From an uncultured Flavobacteriia bacterium (GTDB taxonomy: Bacteria > Bacteroidota > Bacteroidia > Flavobacteriales > Flavobacteriaceae), in NCBI GenBank assembly GCA_946482495.1, contig CAMLRV010000011.1, forward strand, positions 1-23,664: DNA of 23,664 nucleotides. Reading direction: 5' to 3'. The position numbers and the translations under genes are program-made. Below are positions 15,661 to 23,350 of the stretch, piece by piece. Each line of letters starts with the position of its first letter. Position 1 is the stretch's first letter. Under the pieces are notes generated by a model. The model worked only from the letters and a program-made list of their open reading frames with translations. It had not been told where the DNA came from and ran no database searches.

Positions 15661-16974
15661 ATGAGAACCAAGTCTTTAAAGAAAAATAAAATTAACGTCA
15701 TTACTTTAGGTTGTTCTAAAAACGTATATGACAGTGAAGTTTTAATGGGACAACTTCGTGCTAACGGAAAAGAAGTGACACATGAAGCCAAAAAAGACGA
15801 GGGAAACATTATTGTAATCAACACTTGTGGTTTTATTGATAATGCTAAAGAAGAATCGGTAAATACAATTTTAGAATATGCCGATAAAAAAGAACAAGGT
15901 TTAGTTGATAAAGTTTTTGTAACAGGATGTTTATCGGAACGTTACCGACCAGATTTAGAAAAAGAGATTCCGAATATTGATCAATATTTCGGAACTACTG
16001 AATTGCCTTTATTATTAAAAGCTTTAGGAGCCGATTACAAACACGAATTAATTGGAGAACGTTTAACTACTACTCCAAAAAATTATGCTTATTTAAAAAT
16101 TGCTGAAGGTTGCGACAGACCGTGTAGTTTTTGCGCGATTCCTTTGATGAGAGGTGGACACAAATCGACACCAATTGAACATTTAGTGATTGAGGCTGAA
16201 AAATTAGCTAAAAACGGCGTAAAAGAATTAATATTAATCGCCCAAGATTTAACGTATTACGGCTTAGATTTATATAAAAAGAGAAACTTAGCGGAACTTT
16301 TAGAAAACTTAGTAAAAGTAGAAGGAATTGAATGGATTCGTTTACACTACGCCTTCCCTACTGGTTTCCCAATGGATGTATTAGAATTAATGAAACGCGA
16401 ACCAAAAATTTGTAATTATTTAGATATTCCATTACAACATATTTCTGATAGCATTTTAAAATCAATGCGTCGTGGAACTACTCAAGAAAAAACGACTAAA
16501 TTAATTCAAGAATTTAGAGCGTTGGTTCCTGAAATGAACATCAGAACTTCGTTAATTGTAGGTTATCCTGGAGAAACAGAAGAAGATTTCCAAATCTTGA
16601 AAAACTGGATGGAGGAAATGCGTTTCGAACGTTTAGGATGTTTCACCTATTCTCATGAGGAAAATACACATGCTTTTAATTTAGTTGACGATGTTCCTGA
16701 AGAAGTAAAACAAGACCGTGCTGCGCAAATTATGGACATTCAAGCGCAAATTTCTTGGGAATTGAATCAAGAAAAAATCGGACAAACTTTCAAATGTGTG
16801 ATCGATAGAAAAGAAGGACAACATTTTGTTGGAAGAACAGAATTTGATAGTCCAGATGTAGACAATGAAGTATTAATTGACGCCACAAAATTCTATTTAA
16901 AAACGGGAGATTTCGTAGATTTGAAAATCATCGATGCTACAGAATTCGATTTATACGCAGAACCGGTTTCATAA
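15661..16974 (+). CDS. rimO: Ribosomal protein S12 methylthiotransferase RimO
   Basis: This radical-SAM enzyme with two [4Fe-4S] clusters adds a methylthio group to an Asp of ribosomal protein S12. It has 437 residues. The N-terminal cluster cysteines are Cys18 (TLGCSKN), Cys56 (NTCGF) and Cys90 (TGCLSER). The radical-SAM triad is Cys151, Cys155 and Cys158 in EGCDRPCSFCAIP, followed by RGGHKSTP. Core TIM-barrel segments (WIRLHYAFP, DIPLQHISD, TSLIVGYPGETEEDF) and a C-terminal TRAM domain (about 375-437) are present. The N-terminal wording LGCSKNVYDSE and GTTELP points to RimO rather than MiaB. It has its own promoter box behind a strong terminator. Confidence 0.96.
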   Translation: MRTKSLKKNKINVITLGCSKNVYDSEVLMGQLRANGKEVTHEAKKDEGNIIVINTCGFIDNAKEESVNTILEYADKKEQGLVDKVFVTGCLSERYRPDLEKEIPNIDQYFGTTELPLLLKALGADYKHELIGERLTTTPKNYAYLKIAEGCDRPCSFCAIPLMRGGHKSTPIEHLVIEAEKLAKNGVKELILIAQDLTYYGLDLYKKRNLAELLENLVKVEGIEWIRLHYAFPTGFPMDVLELMKREPKICNYLDIPLQHISDSILKSMRRGTTQEKTTKLIQEFRALVPEMNIRTSLIVGYPGETEEDFQILKNWMEEMRFERLGCFTYSHEENTHAFNLVDDVPEEVKQDRAAQIMDIQAQISWELNQEKIGQTFKCVIDRKEGQHFVGRTEFDSPDVDNEVLIDATKFYLKTGDFVDLKIIDATEFDLYAEPVS

Positions 16975-17002
16975 TTTACGATTTTAGATTTGGGATTTAC
17001 GT
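16974..17002 (+). repeat. TTTACGATTT low-complexity spacer after rimO
   Basis: Directly after the rimO stop the sequence is TTTACGATTTTAGATTTGGG followed by ATTTACG. It uses the same words as the stretch after the proS stop (11345-11299, minus strand), in the sense direction of the gene it follows in both cases. Confidence 0.5.
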
Positions 17003-17034
17003 TTAAATTCTTTTAAAATATTCAACACATAACT

Positions 17035-17397
17035 ATGAAAAAGATTATAATTTATTTTTTTATACTATTTTCAACTGTAATTTCAGCACAAGAGAAAAGC
17101 AATTTGATATATAAAGAAGGTAATTATACTGTTGAAGTTAAGTTAGATAAAGGATATTTAGAATTAGAAAAGGAAAATAAAATTGAAGTGATATTCAAAA
17201 ACATTGACATTACAAAAACAATGGCTATTGGTAAATCTTTAAAATTTTCCGACTATAATCATGATGAAAATATCGGATATTGGATTGCAACTCCTAAAGC
17301 AGAATATTTAAAAGATGACAAATATCATCTAATAGTTAGCTTTAAAGGAAAAAAAGACGAAAGATTCAGCCATGAATTTTTAATTGATGTAAAATAA
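17035..17397 (+). CDS. Small secreted protein, function unknown
   Basis: A 120-residue protein with a signal peptide (MKKIIIYFFILFSTVISAQ) and a Lys/Asp/Glu-rich, probably beta-strand mature part (EGNYTVEVKLDKGYLELEKENKIEVIFKN; DKYHLIVSFKGKKDERFSHEFLIDVK). There are no cysteines and no known motif. The mature part may be a single beta-sandwich domain. It lies 11 bases upstream of the YdjM-like gene, suggesting an operon with it and the GyrI-like gene. I recognise no family. Confidence 0.8.
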   Translation: MKKIIIYFFILFSTVISAQEKSNLIYKEGNYTVEVKLDKGYLELEKENKIEVIFKNIDITKTMAIGKSLKFSDYNHDENIGYWIATPKAEYLKDDKYHLIVSFKGKKDERFSHEFLIDVK

Positions 17398-17408
17398 AAT
17401 CCAAAACT

Positions 17409-18398
17409 ATGGATTCATTATCACAAGTTGTTTTAGGCGCAATTACATTTGCGCTTGTAAAAGATAAAGAGATTGGCAAAAAATCATTAGTATTTGGAGC
17501 TGTTTTAGGAACAATTCCTGATTTAGATGTTTTATTAAATCCGTTTTTTGACAGTATTCAACAATTATCCATTCATAGAGCGTTTTCACATTCCATATTT
17601 TTCTCCATACTTCTAAGTTTATTAGCAGGTAAACTCCTTTCCAAAAAGTACAAATCGAGTTATATTTCTTGGGTTTGGGCTTGTTTTTTAGCACTATTTA
17701 CGCATCCTTTATTAGATTTATGCACCACTTATGGAACTAGAATATTTTATCCGTTAAGTAAAAGCTTTTATTCTTTTGACAATGTTTTTGTAATTGATCC
17801 TTTGTATACTATTTGGTTGTTAATCGCAACAATCACATTAGGTATTATGAAAAAATCAAATCCAAATCGACAAAAAATTATTCGTTATTCATTACTTCTT
17901 TCTACTGGATATTTGGTTTTAGGTTTAATAATCAATTTATATGTAAAAAACATCTTTGAAAAACAATTAGAAGCCAAACATATTACTTACGAAAAAATAA
18001 AAGTTGTCCCTACTCCATTTAACACCATACTTTGGGAAGCCATTATCAAAACTAAAGATGGTTTATACTATAGCGATTATAGTTTATTAGACAAGCAACT
18101 TCCAAAGGAATTTCATTTTGAGAAAAACGATACAGCATTTATAAGTGAGAAGAAAAAAATTGATGTCTTAGAACCCTTTTTTAATTTTACTGAAGGTTAT
18201 GAATTAGCCAGAAAAGAAAATGGAAAAATGTGTATTTATGGAACTAAATTTGGACCGATAAGTTTAGAAAACGACAAAGCTGTTTTCTTTTTTCCTTTAG
18301 TCTTTGAAGCTGATGGCAGCTACAAAACAGAAGATAAAGCAATAACCAATTATAACGAAATTTTATCTAAACTTTGGATTAGAATTAAAGGCAAATAA
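17409..18398 (+). CDS. YdjM-like membrane-bound metal-dependent hydrolase
   Basis: A 329-residue protein of the YdjM/YfhO-like 'metal-dependent hydrolase' family (DUF457, PF04307). The N-terminal 190 residues hold the family pattern: MDSLSQVVLGAITFAL, GTIPDLDVLL with paired Asp, HRAFSHS with His56 and His61, and THPLLDLCTTYGTR with His99 and Asp103. Several membrane helices interleave these motifs. About 170 C-terminal soluble residues follow, typical of Bacteroidota versions. The substrate is not established for the family. It follows the small secreted protein by 11 bases and precedes the GyrI-like gene by 4 bases. Confidence 0.85.
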   Translation: MDSLSQVVLGAITFALVKDKEIGKKSLVFGAVLGTIPDLDVLLNPFFDSIQQLSIHRAFSHSIFFSILLSLLAGKLLSKKYKSSYISWVWACFLALFTHPLLDLCTTYGTRIFYPLSKSFYSFDNVFVIDPLYTIWLLIATITLGIMKKSNPNRQKIIRYSLLLSTGYLVLGLIINLYVKNIFEKQLEAKHITYEKIKVVPTPFNTILWEAIIKTKDGLYYSDYSLLDKQLPKEFHFEKNDTAFISEKKKIDVLEPFFNFTEGYELARKENGKMCIYGTKFGPISLENDKAVFFFPLVFEADGSYKTEDKAITNYNEILSKLWIRIKGK

Positions 18399-18402
18399 TT
18401 TC

Positions 18403-18882
18403 ATGACGACTCCTAAAATTATACAAGTAGCACCAAAAAAATTAATTGGTTTCTCTATAGAAATGTCATTGCTTGACAATAAAACGCAAACCATTTGGAA
18501 ATTATTCATGCCGCGTTTAAAAGAAATTACAAACGCAGTTAGTGCCGATTTATTCTCTTTACAATTATATCCTGAAAATTATTTTGCAGCATTTACTCCA
18601 GAAACTGTTTTTACCAAATGGGCGGCTGTGGAAGTTAAAGATTTTTCAACCATTCCGAATGGATTTGAAAAATTAGAATTACCAGCAGGAAAATACGCTG
18701 TTTTTCTTCATAAAGGAAATTCAGAAATGTTTGCTAAAACGGCGCAATATATTTACGCAGAATGGTTACCAAAATCGGGTTATAGTTTAGCCAATAATGC
18801 TCATTTTGAAGTTCTTGGCGATAATTACTTAGGTCATGAAAATCCAGAAAGCGAAGAAGAAGTTTGGGTTCCAATTGTTTAA
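18403..18882 (+). CDS. GyrI-like effector-binding domain protein
   Basis: A 159-residue stand-alone GyrI-like (AraC effector-binding, SOUL-type) domain with no helix-turn-helix. Visible features are the opening VAPKKLIGFSIEMSLLDNKT, WKLFMPRLKEI, FTKWAAVEVKDFSTIPNGFEKLELPAGKYAVFLHKG and the closing SEEEVWVPIV, which match the domain's strand order. Stand-alone members bind or hydrolyse small hydrophobic molecules, but no ligand can be inferred here. The start is four bases after the YdjM-like stop, so the two are probably translated from one message. No clear terminator follows; the spacer repeats begin instead. Confidence 0.82.
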   Translation: MTTPKIIQVAPKKLIGFSIEMSLLDNKTQTIWKLFMPRLKEITNAVSADLFSLQLYPENYFAAFTPETVFTKWAAVEVKDFSTIPNGFEKLELPAGKYAVFLHKGNSEMFAKTAQYIYAEWLPKSGYSLANNAHFEVLGDNYLGHENPESEEEVWVPIV

Positions 18883-18886
18883 AAGT

Positions 18887-18981
18887 CGTCAGTATTCAGT
18901 TTTTAGTGTTCAGTAAAAAATTTTAATTACTCAAATTACAAACTTGGCTCTTTTTACTTGGCTCTTTTTACTTTTTACTTG
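18887..18981. repeat. Convergent intergenic spacer with two low-complexity repeat families
   Basis: This lies between two convergent genes. On the plus strand, right after the GyrI-like stop, is a CAGTATTCAG / TAGTGTTCAG run (18887-18916). On the minus strand, after the TerB-like stop, is the AGCCAAG / AAAAAGT family: the plus-strand unit CTTGGCTCTTTTTA occurs twice exactly (18943-18956 and 18957-18970), followed by CTTTTTACTTG. No GC-rich hairpin terminator is seen for either gene. Confidence 0.6.
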
Positions 18982-18992
18982 TCGCTTAAACC

Positions 18993-19394
18993 TTAATTCA
19001 ACTGCTCACTAAACATAGCAATCAACGTTTCTCCATCTACCATATGATTTGGCGATTCTTCAATAAGTTTTAATGCGCGTTTCATGGCATACGGATTCAA
19101 GCCCATATTAATTCCGATTTCATTAATTTTCACCGTTTCTCTTTCGTGCAAAACGTCGTCACAACGCATTAACAAAGCCAAACGATAAAACTGGCAAATT
19201 CTGTTCAGTTCATCTTTTATGACTTGAACTTCACCTTTGTTTTCATATAATTTCAGCATCGTAGACTTGTCTATTCCTAATTCTTGAGCTACGATTTCAA
19301 TAAAATCATATTCTCTATCATGCAATTCCCCATCAACAAGAGCAAATGCAATCATTTCTTTTAACAAACTTATTTTTTCTTGAGTAGTTTCCAT
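18993..19394 (-). CDS. TerB-like small helical protein
   Basis: From the ATG at 19394 (METTQEKISLLKEMIAFALVDGE) the protein has 133 residues. The segment AFALVDGELHDREYDFIEIVAQELGI, with a DGE acidic turn and a second acidic repeat (LHERETVKINEIGINMGLNP), fits the all-helical TerB/DjlA-like fold (PF05099). Members bind metals or act in membrane-linked stress complexes; no partner ter genes are nearby. The longer frame begins at TTG 19424, which is the end of the -7 box TATATTTG, so it is rejected. The gene is divergent from the esterase with only 39 bases between the start codons. Confidence 0.75.
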   Translation of the reverse strand: METTQEKISLLKEMIAFALVDGELHDREYDFIEIVAQELGIDKSTMLKLYENKGEVQVIKDELNRICQFYRLALLMRCDDVLHERETVKINEIGINMGLNPYAMKRALKLIEESPNHMVDGETLIAMFSEQLN

Positions 19395-19421
19395 CAAAAT
19401 ACTTACTTTTATAATATTCTT

Positions 19422-19429
19422 CAAATATA
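19422..19429 (-). promoter_or_regulatory. -7 box of the TerB-like gene
   Basis: TATATTTG on the minus strand matches TAnnTTTG, 27 bases upstream of the ATG at 19394. No upstream TTG is found at the usual distance, which would fall inside the divergent esterase gene. Confidence 0.5.
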
Positions 19430-19433
19430 AAAA

Positions 19434-20228
19434 ATGATACGATTTTTAAGCCCATTCTTAGCACTTTTTTTGTTTTTCACAAATCAATTACACGCACAAA
19501 ACCGTTATTCAACTTTCGAAATGGATGCACCACAATTACAAACTAAAAAGAAAGTTTGGGTGTATTTGCCATTAAATTATGAGAAATCGACACAAAAATA
19601 TCCAGTTATTTACATGCATGATGCGCAAAATTTATTTGACAAAGACACATCTTTTGGTGACGAATGGAAAATTGACGAAACTTTAGATAGTTTGAAAGCG
19701 AAAGTCATTGTGATTGGTATCGAACACGGAAATGAAAAACGTTTTGAAGAAATGACACCTTATAAAAATGAAAAACGAGGTGGCGGAAAAGCAGATGCTT
19801 ATTTAGAATTCATCGTAAAAACCTTAAAACCTCAAATTGATTCCACATACAGAACTAAAACAAACGCGCATAATACTTGTATTTGGGGTAGTTCCTTAGG
19901 CGGATTGGTTTCTTTTTATGCGGTCTTAAAATATCCGGATGTGTTTGGAAAAGTAGGTTGCTTCTCACCTGCTTTTTGGATAAATAAAGAAGAAATTTTC
20001 CAAAAAATGGAAAACACACCCAAGTTTAATACCAAAATTTACTTACTCTGTGGCGACAACGAAAATAAAGAAAACATGGTTGCTAATATGGAAGAAATGG
20101 AAACCTTAATTAATTCGAAAAGGTGTGAATGTAAAATGCTTAATAAAACCGTAATTATTAAAGACGGTGAACATAACGAAAAATTATGGCGAAATGCGTT
20201 CGCAAAAGCGTATCTTTGGCTTTTCTAA
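19434..20228 (+). CDS. Secreted esterase of the esterase D / IroE-like family
   Basis: A 264-residue alpha/beta hydrolase (PF00756, putative esterase) with a signal peptide (MIRFLSPFLALFLFFTNQLHAQ). The fold's landmarks are VYLPLNYEKSTQKYPVIYMHDAQNLFD, with the oxyanion strand; the nucleophile elbow GSSLGG (152-157, Ser154); the acidic residue in LLCGDNENKE; and His247 in DGEHNEKLWRN. This arrangement occurs in enterobactin esterase-like and feruloyl esterase-like enzymes, and the substrate here is unknown. No polysaccharide-utilisation genes lie nearby. It is divergent from the TerB-like gene. A REP-like repeat follows the stop. Confidence 0.9.
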   Translation: MIRFLSPFLALFLFFTNQLHAQNRYSTFEMDAPQLQTKKKVWVYLPLNYEKSTQKYPVIYMHDAQNLFDKDTSFGDEWKIDETLDSLKAKVIVIGIEHGNEKRFEEMTPYKNEKRGGGKADAYLEFIVKTLKPQIDSTYRTKTNAHNTCIWGSSLGGLVSFYAVLKYPDVFGKVGCFSPAFWINKEEIFQKMENTPKFNTKIYLLCGDNENKENMVANMEEMETLINSKRCECKMLNKTVIIKDGEHNEKLWRNAFAKAYLWLF

Positions 20229-20239
20229 GAAGAATGTCA

Positions 20240-20259
20240 GCCTGAGCGGAGTCGAAGGC
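20240..20259 (+). repeat. REP-like short palindromic repeat
   Basis: GCCTGAGCGGAGTCGAAGGC has complementary ends (GCCT/AGGC) and a core, GAGCGGAGTCGAAG, that I remember as highly repeated between genes in Bacteroidota genomes. It lies 12 bases after the esterase stop. Only one copy is present in this window. Confidence 0.55.
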
Positions 20260-20286
20260 AAATAATTAAACAATAAAAAATAAAAA

Positions 20287-20745
20287 ATGAACAATAACGA
20301 TATATTCAAAAAACTACGTGTTGCCTTACAATTGCGTGACGACCAAATTATTGAAATTTTAAATTTGGTTGATTTCAAAATGTCAAAAGGCGAATTAGGC
20401 GATATTTTCCGAGCAGAAAATCACCCAAATTATATGGATTGTGGTGACCAAGTTTTACGTAATTTCTTAAACGGATTGGTCATTCATTTGCGCGGGACTA
20501 AGGAAAATCCTAAAAATCCACGTGAAGTAATCAAATCACACAAAAACTTCGAAACACAAACGGAAAGAACTCCGGGTAAATCGCCTTTCAAACCAAAAAC
20601 AGGCGATAAAAAACCATTAAAACCTAAAACAGAAAGTTCTGACAGCCACAAAAAACCAGGAGGAAAGCCAAAATTTACAGACAAAAAGCCAGCAAAGAAA
20701 AACCCTGTAGAAAAATTCAAATTTAAAGACGGTAAAAAACGCTAA
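20287..20745 (+). CDS. DUF1456 (YehS-like) protein with basic tail
   Basis: A 152-residue protein. Residues 1-70 (MNNNDIFKKLRVALQLRDDQ ... CGDQVLRNFLNGLVIHLRG) form one DUF1456 unit (PF07308), closest by eye to the second of the two units in E. coli YehS. The remaining 80 residues are Lys/Pro/Thr-rich with near repeats (KPKTGDKKPLKPKTESS), probably disordered. The family is of unknown function. It has no signal peptide and is likely cytoplasmic; the basic tail could bind nucleic acid, but this is a guess. It lies 16 bases before the TPR protein gene, probably in the same transcript. Confidence 0.88.
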   Translation: MNNNDIFKKLRVALQLRDDQIIEILNLVDFKMSKGELGDIFRAENHPNYMDCGDQVLRNFLNGLVIHLRGTKENPKNPREVIKSHKNFETQTERTPGKSPFKPKTGDKKPLKPKTESSDSHKKPGGKPKFTDKKPAKKNPVEKFKFKDGKKR

Positions 20746-20761
20746 ATAATCATTTCATTTC

Positions 20762-21655
20762 ATGAAAAAATTTCAAATCTTATTCGTCTTTCTACTGGTA
20801 CAAAGTTTCATTTTTGCTCAAAATTTTCAAGATGATTTTAAAAAGCATTATGATAACAAAGACACGGTTAACCAATTAAAAACATTGATTAAATGGGAAA
20901 AATCTGATCCAAAAGATCCAGAATTATTTACAAGCTATTTTAATTATTATGTGGTTAATGCGAGAAAAGAAGTGCTTTCTGTATCAACATCAAAACAAGT
21001 TGGAGAAAATTTAGTCTTAACGGATAGTACAAGCAAAGAGGTTGGATATTTGGGAAGTAAAATTTATTATGATTATGATAAAGTTGAAAAAGGAATAGCG
21101 AAAATCAACCAAGGAATTGCCTTACATCCTAACAGATTGGATATGCGTTTTGGAAAAATTTATGTTCTTGGCATGTTAGGAAACTGGAAAGAATTTACAA
21201 CAGAAATCATCACAACTGTAAAACATTCTTCAACTAACGATAATAATTGGACTTGGACAAATAACAAATCGCGTGAAGATGGAAAAGCGTTTTTTCTTAC
21301 TTCCTTACAAACGTACCAAATGCAATTGTATAACACCGAAGATGATGCTTTGCTTGTGAATATGCGTGATATTGCTAACGAAGTATTAAAATATTACCCT
21401 GATCATGTGGAAAGCTTATCCAATCTTTCGATAACATATCTGTTAACAAAAGAATACGACAAAGGTTTAGAAGTTTTACTTAAAGCAGAAAAAATTAATC
21501 CGAAAGACACCATTGTTTTAGCCAATATTGCCCACGGTTATAAATTAAAAGGCGACAAAAAAACATCTATTGCATATTACGAAAAAATGGCTAAGTATGG
21601 CGATGAAGAAACAAAATCGTATGCACAAAGTCAGATTGAAAAATTGAAAAAATAA
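20762..21655 (+). CDS. Secreted TPR-repeat protein
   Basis: A 297-residue protein with a signal peptide (MKKFQILFVFLLVQSFIFAQ). TPR-like helix pairs are recognisable at about 115-150 (GIAKINQGIALHPNRLDMRFGKIYVLGMLGNW) and 205-285 (YYPDHVESLSNLSITYLLTKEYDKGLEVLLKAEKINP, then IVLANIAHGYKLKGDKKTSIAYYEKMAKYG). TPR domains mediate protein contacts, and a periplasmic role is likely. The segment between, rich in Asn/Thr/Trp (about 155-185), departs from the repeat. A clear terminator follows. The partner is unknown. Confidence 0.85.
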   Translation: MKKFQILFVFLLVQSFIFAQNFQDDFKKHYDNKDTVNQLKTLIKWEKSDPKDPELFTSYFNYYVVNARKEVLSVSTSKQVGENLVLTDSTSKEVGYLGSKIYYDYDKVEKGIAKINQGIALHPNRLDMRFGKIYVLGMLGNWKEFTTEIITTVKHSSTNDNNWTWTNNKSREDGKAFFLTSLQTYQMQLYNTEDDALLVNMRDIANEVLKYYPDHVESLSNLSITYLLTKEYDKGLEVLLKAEKINPKDTIVLANIAHGYKLKGDKKTSIAYYEKMAKYGDEETKSYAQSQIEKLKK

Positions 21656-21660
21656 CACCA

Positions 21661-21690
21661 AAATCCTCAATTACAATTGGGGATTTTTTT
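21661..21690 (+). terminator. Rho-independent terminator after the TPR gene
   Basis: AAATCCTCAATT (21661-21672) pairs with AATTGGGGATTT (21675-21686), with one T-G wobble and a 2-base gap at the tip, so the innermost pairs open to form the loop. It is followed by a T-run to 21690. It starts five bases after the stop. Confidence 0.88.
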
Positions 21691-21726
21691 ATATTTACAA
21701 TTGAGAATTACAACTAAATCTGCCAA

Positions 21727-22482
21727 ATGAAACCCTCTGCATTTCTTTTATTTATCCTGATTCTTTTGACTGGATGCAGTTCCAAAGGAAAAAAAATTGC
21801 AGAAACAAATAGGGCTGAAAATGACAGTATTATTGAACTTTATATTTACCATGATAAATTAAGTGACACTTCAACTCAGCCTGATGATTCTTTAAAAATA
21901 TACCGTTCCAGTTTTGAAAAATCTTTAGAACTTTATAAAAATATCGATGCATTAGAAAAAGAAGTCGAAAATCAAGTATATATTTCGATATTTAAATTAC
22001 TAGATAAAAAATTTTCTATTATTATTGATTCTACAGCAATAAAAGTATTTGAATTTACGAATGGACATTATAAAAAAATTCAAAATATTGATTCTGAAAT
22101 TGGAATAAATGGTATAAATCTTCAAAAAATTGATATCAATTCAGATGGCTTCAATGATATTTTAATTGAGATTCCAAGTGGTGGATTTTTTGGTTCAGCA
22201 TACACTTGTTTATTTTATAATTCCGTTTCGAAATCTCTTGTTTGTGACAGAAATATTGAATTGAGAAATATTGAACTTAATTTAAAAAAGAAACTGCTAA
22301 CAAGTAATTTAAGTATGACATCTGAAACCTATTATATCGACAACTATAAATTTAAACTTATTGAAAAGAAAGTAAATCTTGGAAAAACAACAGGAATTGA
22401 AAAACTTGAAAATACGTTTGAAATTTCAAAATATGATTTAATGGGTAATTTAATCCGAAAAGACACATTGGTTCAAGAGTAA
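21727..22482 (+). CDS. Lipoprotein with EF-hand-like Asp loop, function unknown
   Basis: A 251-residue lipoprotein with signal peptide MKPSAFLLFILILLTGC and lipobox LTGC (Cys17). Residues 18-85 are polar and helical. From about 90 on it is beta-rich, with DINSDGFNDILIEIPSGG around 135-150, an Asp/Asn loop of the FG-GAP/EF-hand type likely to bind calcium in a propeller-like or XAC2610-like strand repeat. The C-terminal part (LMGNLIRKDTLVQE) resembles an RHS/YD-like end but is too short to call. It follows the TPR terminator. TATATTTA, seven of eight matches to the -7 box, lies just upstream at the end of the T-run. Confidence 0.8.
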   Translation: MKPSAFLLFILILLTGCSSKGKKIAETNRAENDSIIELYIYHDKLSDTSTQPDDSLKIYRSSFEKSLELYKNIDALEKEVENQVYISIFKLLDKKFSIIIDSTAIKVFEFTNGHYKKIQNIDSEIGINGINLQKIDINSDGFNDILIEIPSGGFFGSAYTCLFYNSVSKSLVCDRNIELRNIELNLKKKLLTSNLSMTSETYYIDNYKFKLIEKKVNLGKTTGIEKLENTFEISKYDLMGNLIRKDTLVQE

Positions 22483-22500
22483 GTATACATTTAATTAAAC

Positions 22501-22974
22501 ATGATGAAATCACAACAAATCGCCTCTCGTTTTAGAGAAGTCATTTTAAACGGAACTTGGATAGCCAACACCAATTATAAAGATCAATTAACAGGTTTAG
22601 ATTGGGAAAAGGCAACAAAAAAGTTTCATTCTTTCAATACGATTGCAGTTTTATCTCAGCACATTCATTATTACATTGCTGGGATTTTGAATGTTTTGAA
22701 TGGTGGAACACTAGATATAAAAGATAAATTTAGCTTTGATTTTCCGGAAATGAAATTACAACAAGATTGGGATGATTTTCTAACTAAATTTTGGAAGGAT
22801 TCTGAAGAATTTGCGCGTTTGGTAGAAAAAATGTCAGATGAAAAATTAGAAGCCGTTTTCATAGATGAAAAATACGGAACCTATCAAAGAAATATTGACG
22901 CAATGATTGAACACGCCTATTATCATTTAGGTCAAATTGTTTTAATAAAAAAAGGTTTACTTGAAAATGCTTAA
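22501..22974 (+). CDS. DinB-like (DUF1572-type) four-helix protein
   Basis: A 157-residue DinB/YfiT-like four-helix bundle. His residues that would form the metal triad are seen in LSQHIHYYIAG and in the C-terminal EHAYYHLGQIVLIKKGL, the signature ending of this family. The segment REVILNGTWIANTNYKDQLTGLDWE at the N-terminus is typical of the Bacteroidota DUF1572-like members. DinB-fold proteins act in thiol-dependent transfers or of unknown function. Two adjacent ATGs (22501, 22504) are possible starts. Its last eight bases overlap the next gene, so the two are translationally coupled. Confidence 0.82.
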   Translation: MMKSQQIASRFREVILNGTWIANTNYKDQLTGLDWEKATKKFHSFNTIAVLSQHIHYYIAGILNVLNGGTLDIKDKFSFDFPEMKLQQDWDDFLTKFWKDSEEFARLVEKMSDEKLEAVFIDEKYGTYQRNIDAMIEHAYYHLGQIVLIKKGLLENA

Positions 22975-23350
22975 AAAAATTCATCATATCGCCATTATCT
23001 GTTCAGATTATGAGAAATCGAAACAATTTTATACTGAAATTTTAGGTTTCGAAATCACACAAGAAGTGTATCGCACAGAAAGACAATCATACAAGCTAGA
23101 TTTGGCTCTAAATGGAAATTATTGCATTGAACTTTTTTCCTTTCCGAATCCGCCAAAAAGAGTGTCACAACCTGAAGCGCGTGGGTTACGCCATTTGGCT
23201 TTTGAAGTGGACAATATTGAAAAAGCGATTGAAAATTTATCGAATCACAACATTCAAACAGAACCCATTAGAATTGATGAATTTACTCAAAAAAGATTTA
23301 CATTTTTCGAAGATCCAGATCAATTACCAATTGAGTTATATGAAGTTTAA
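22967..23350 (+). CDS. VOC-family (glyoxalase-like, YaeR/GloA2-type) protein
   Basis: A 127-residue single-subunit vicinal-oxygen-chelate domain. Start ATG 22967 (MLKKIHHIAIICSDYEKSK) overlaps the DinB-like gene by eight bases; a TTG at 22961 is less likely. The two beta-alpha-beta-beta-beta modules each carry their metal-binding positions: His in KKIHHIAI, Glu in YCIELFSF, His in LRHLAFEVD and Glu in LPIELYEV. The wording FPNPPKRVSQPEARGLRHLAFEV is characteristic of the YaeR/SMU1112c group, whose substrate is unknown; it is not proven to be a lactoylglutathione lyase. Its stop overlaps the stop of convergent menD by four bases. Confidence 0.9.
   Translation: MLKKIHHIAIICSDYEKSKQFYTEILGFEITQEVYRTERQSYKLDLALNGNYCIELFSFPNPPKRVSQPEARGLRHLAFEVDNIEKAIENLSNHNIQTEPIRIDEFTQKRFTFFEDPDQLPIELYEV

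Noticed and set aside
20484..20720. 78-codon minus-strand frame opposite the DUF1456 tail
   Set aside because: It arises from the Lys/Pro codons of the opposite strand, and its Phe/Gly-rich product is compositional noise.
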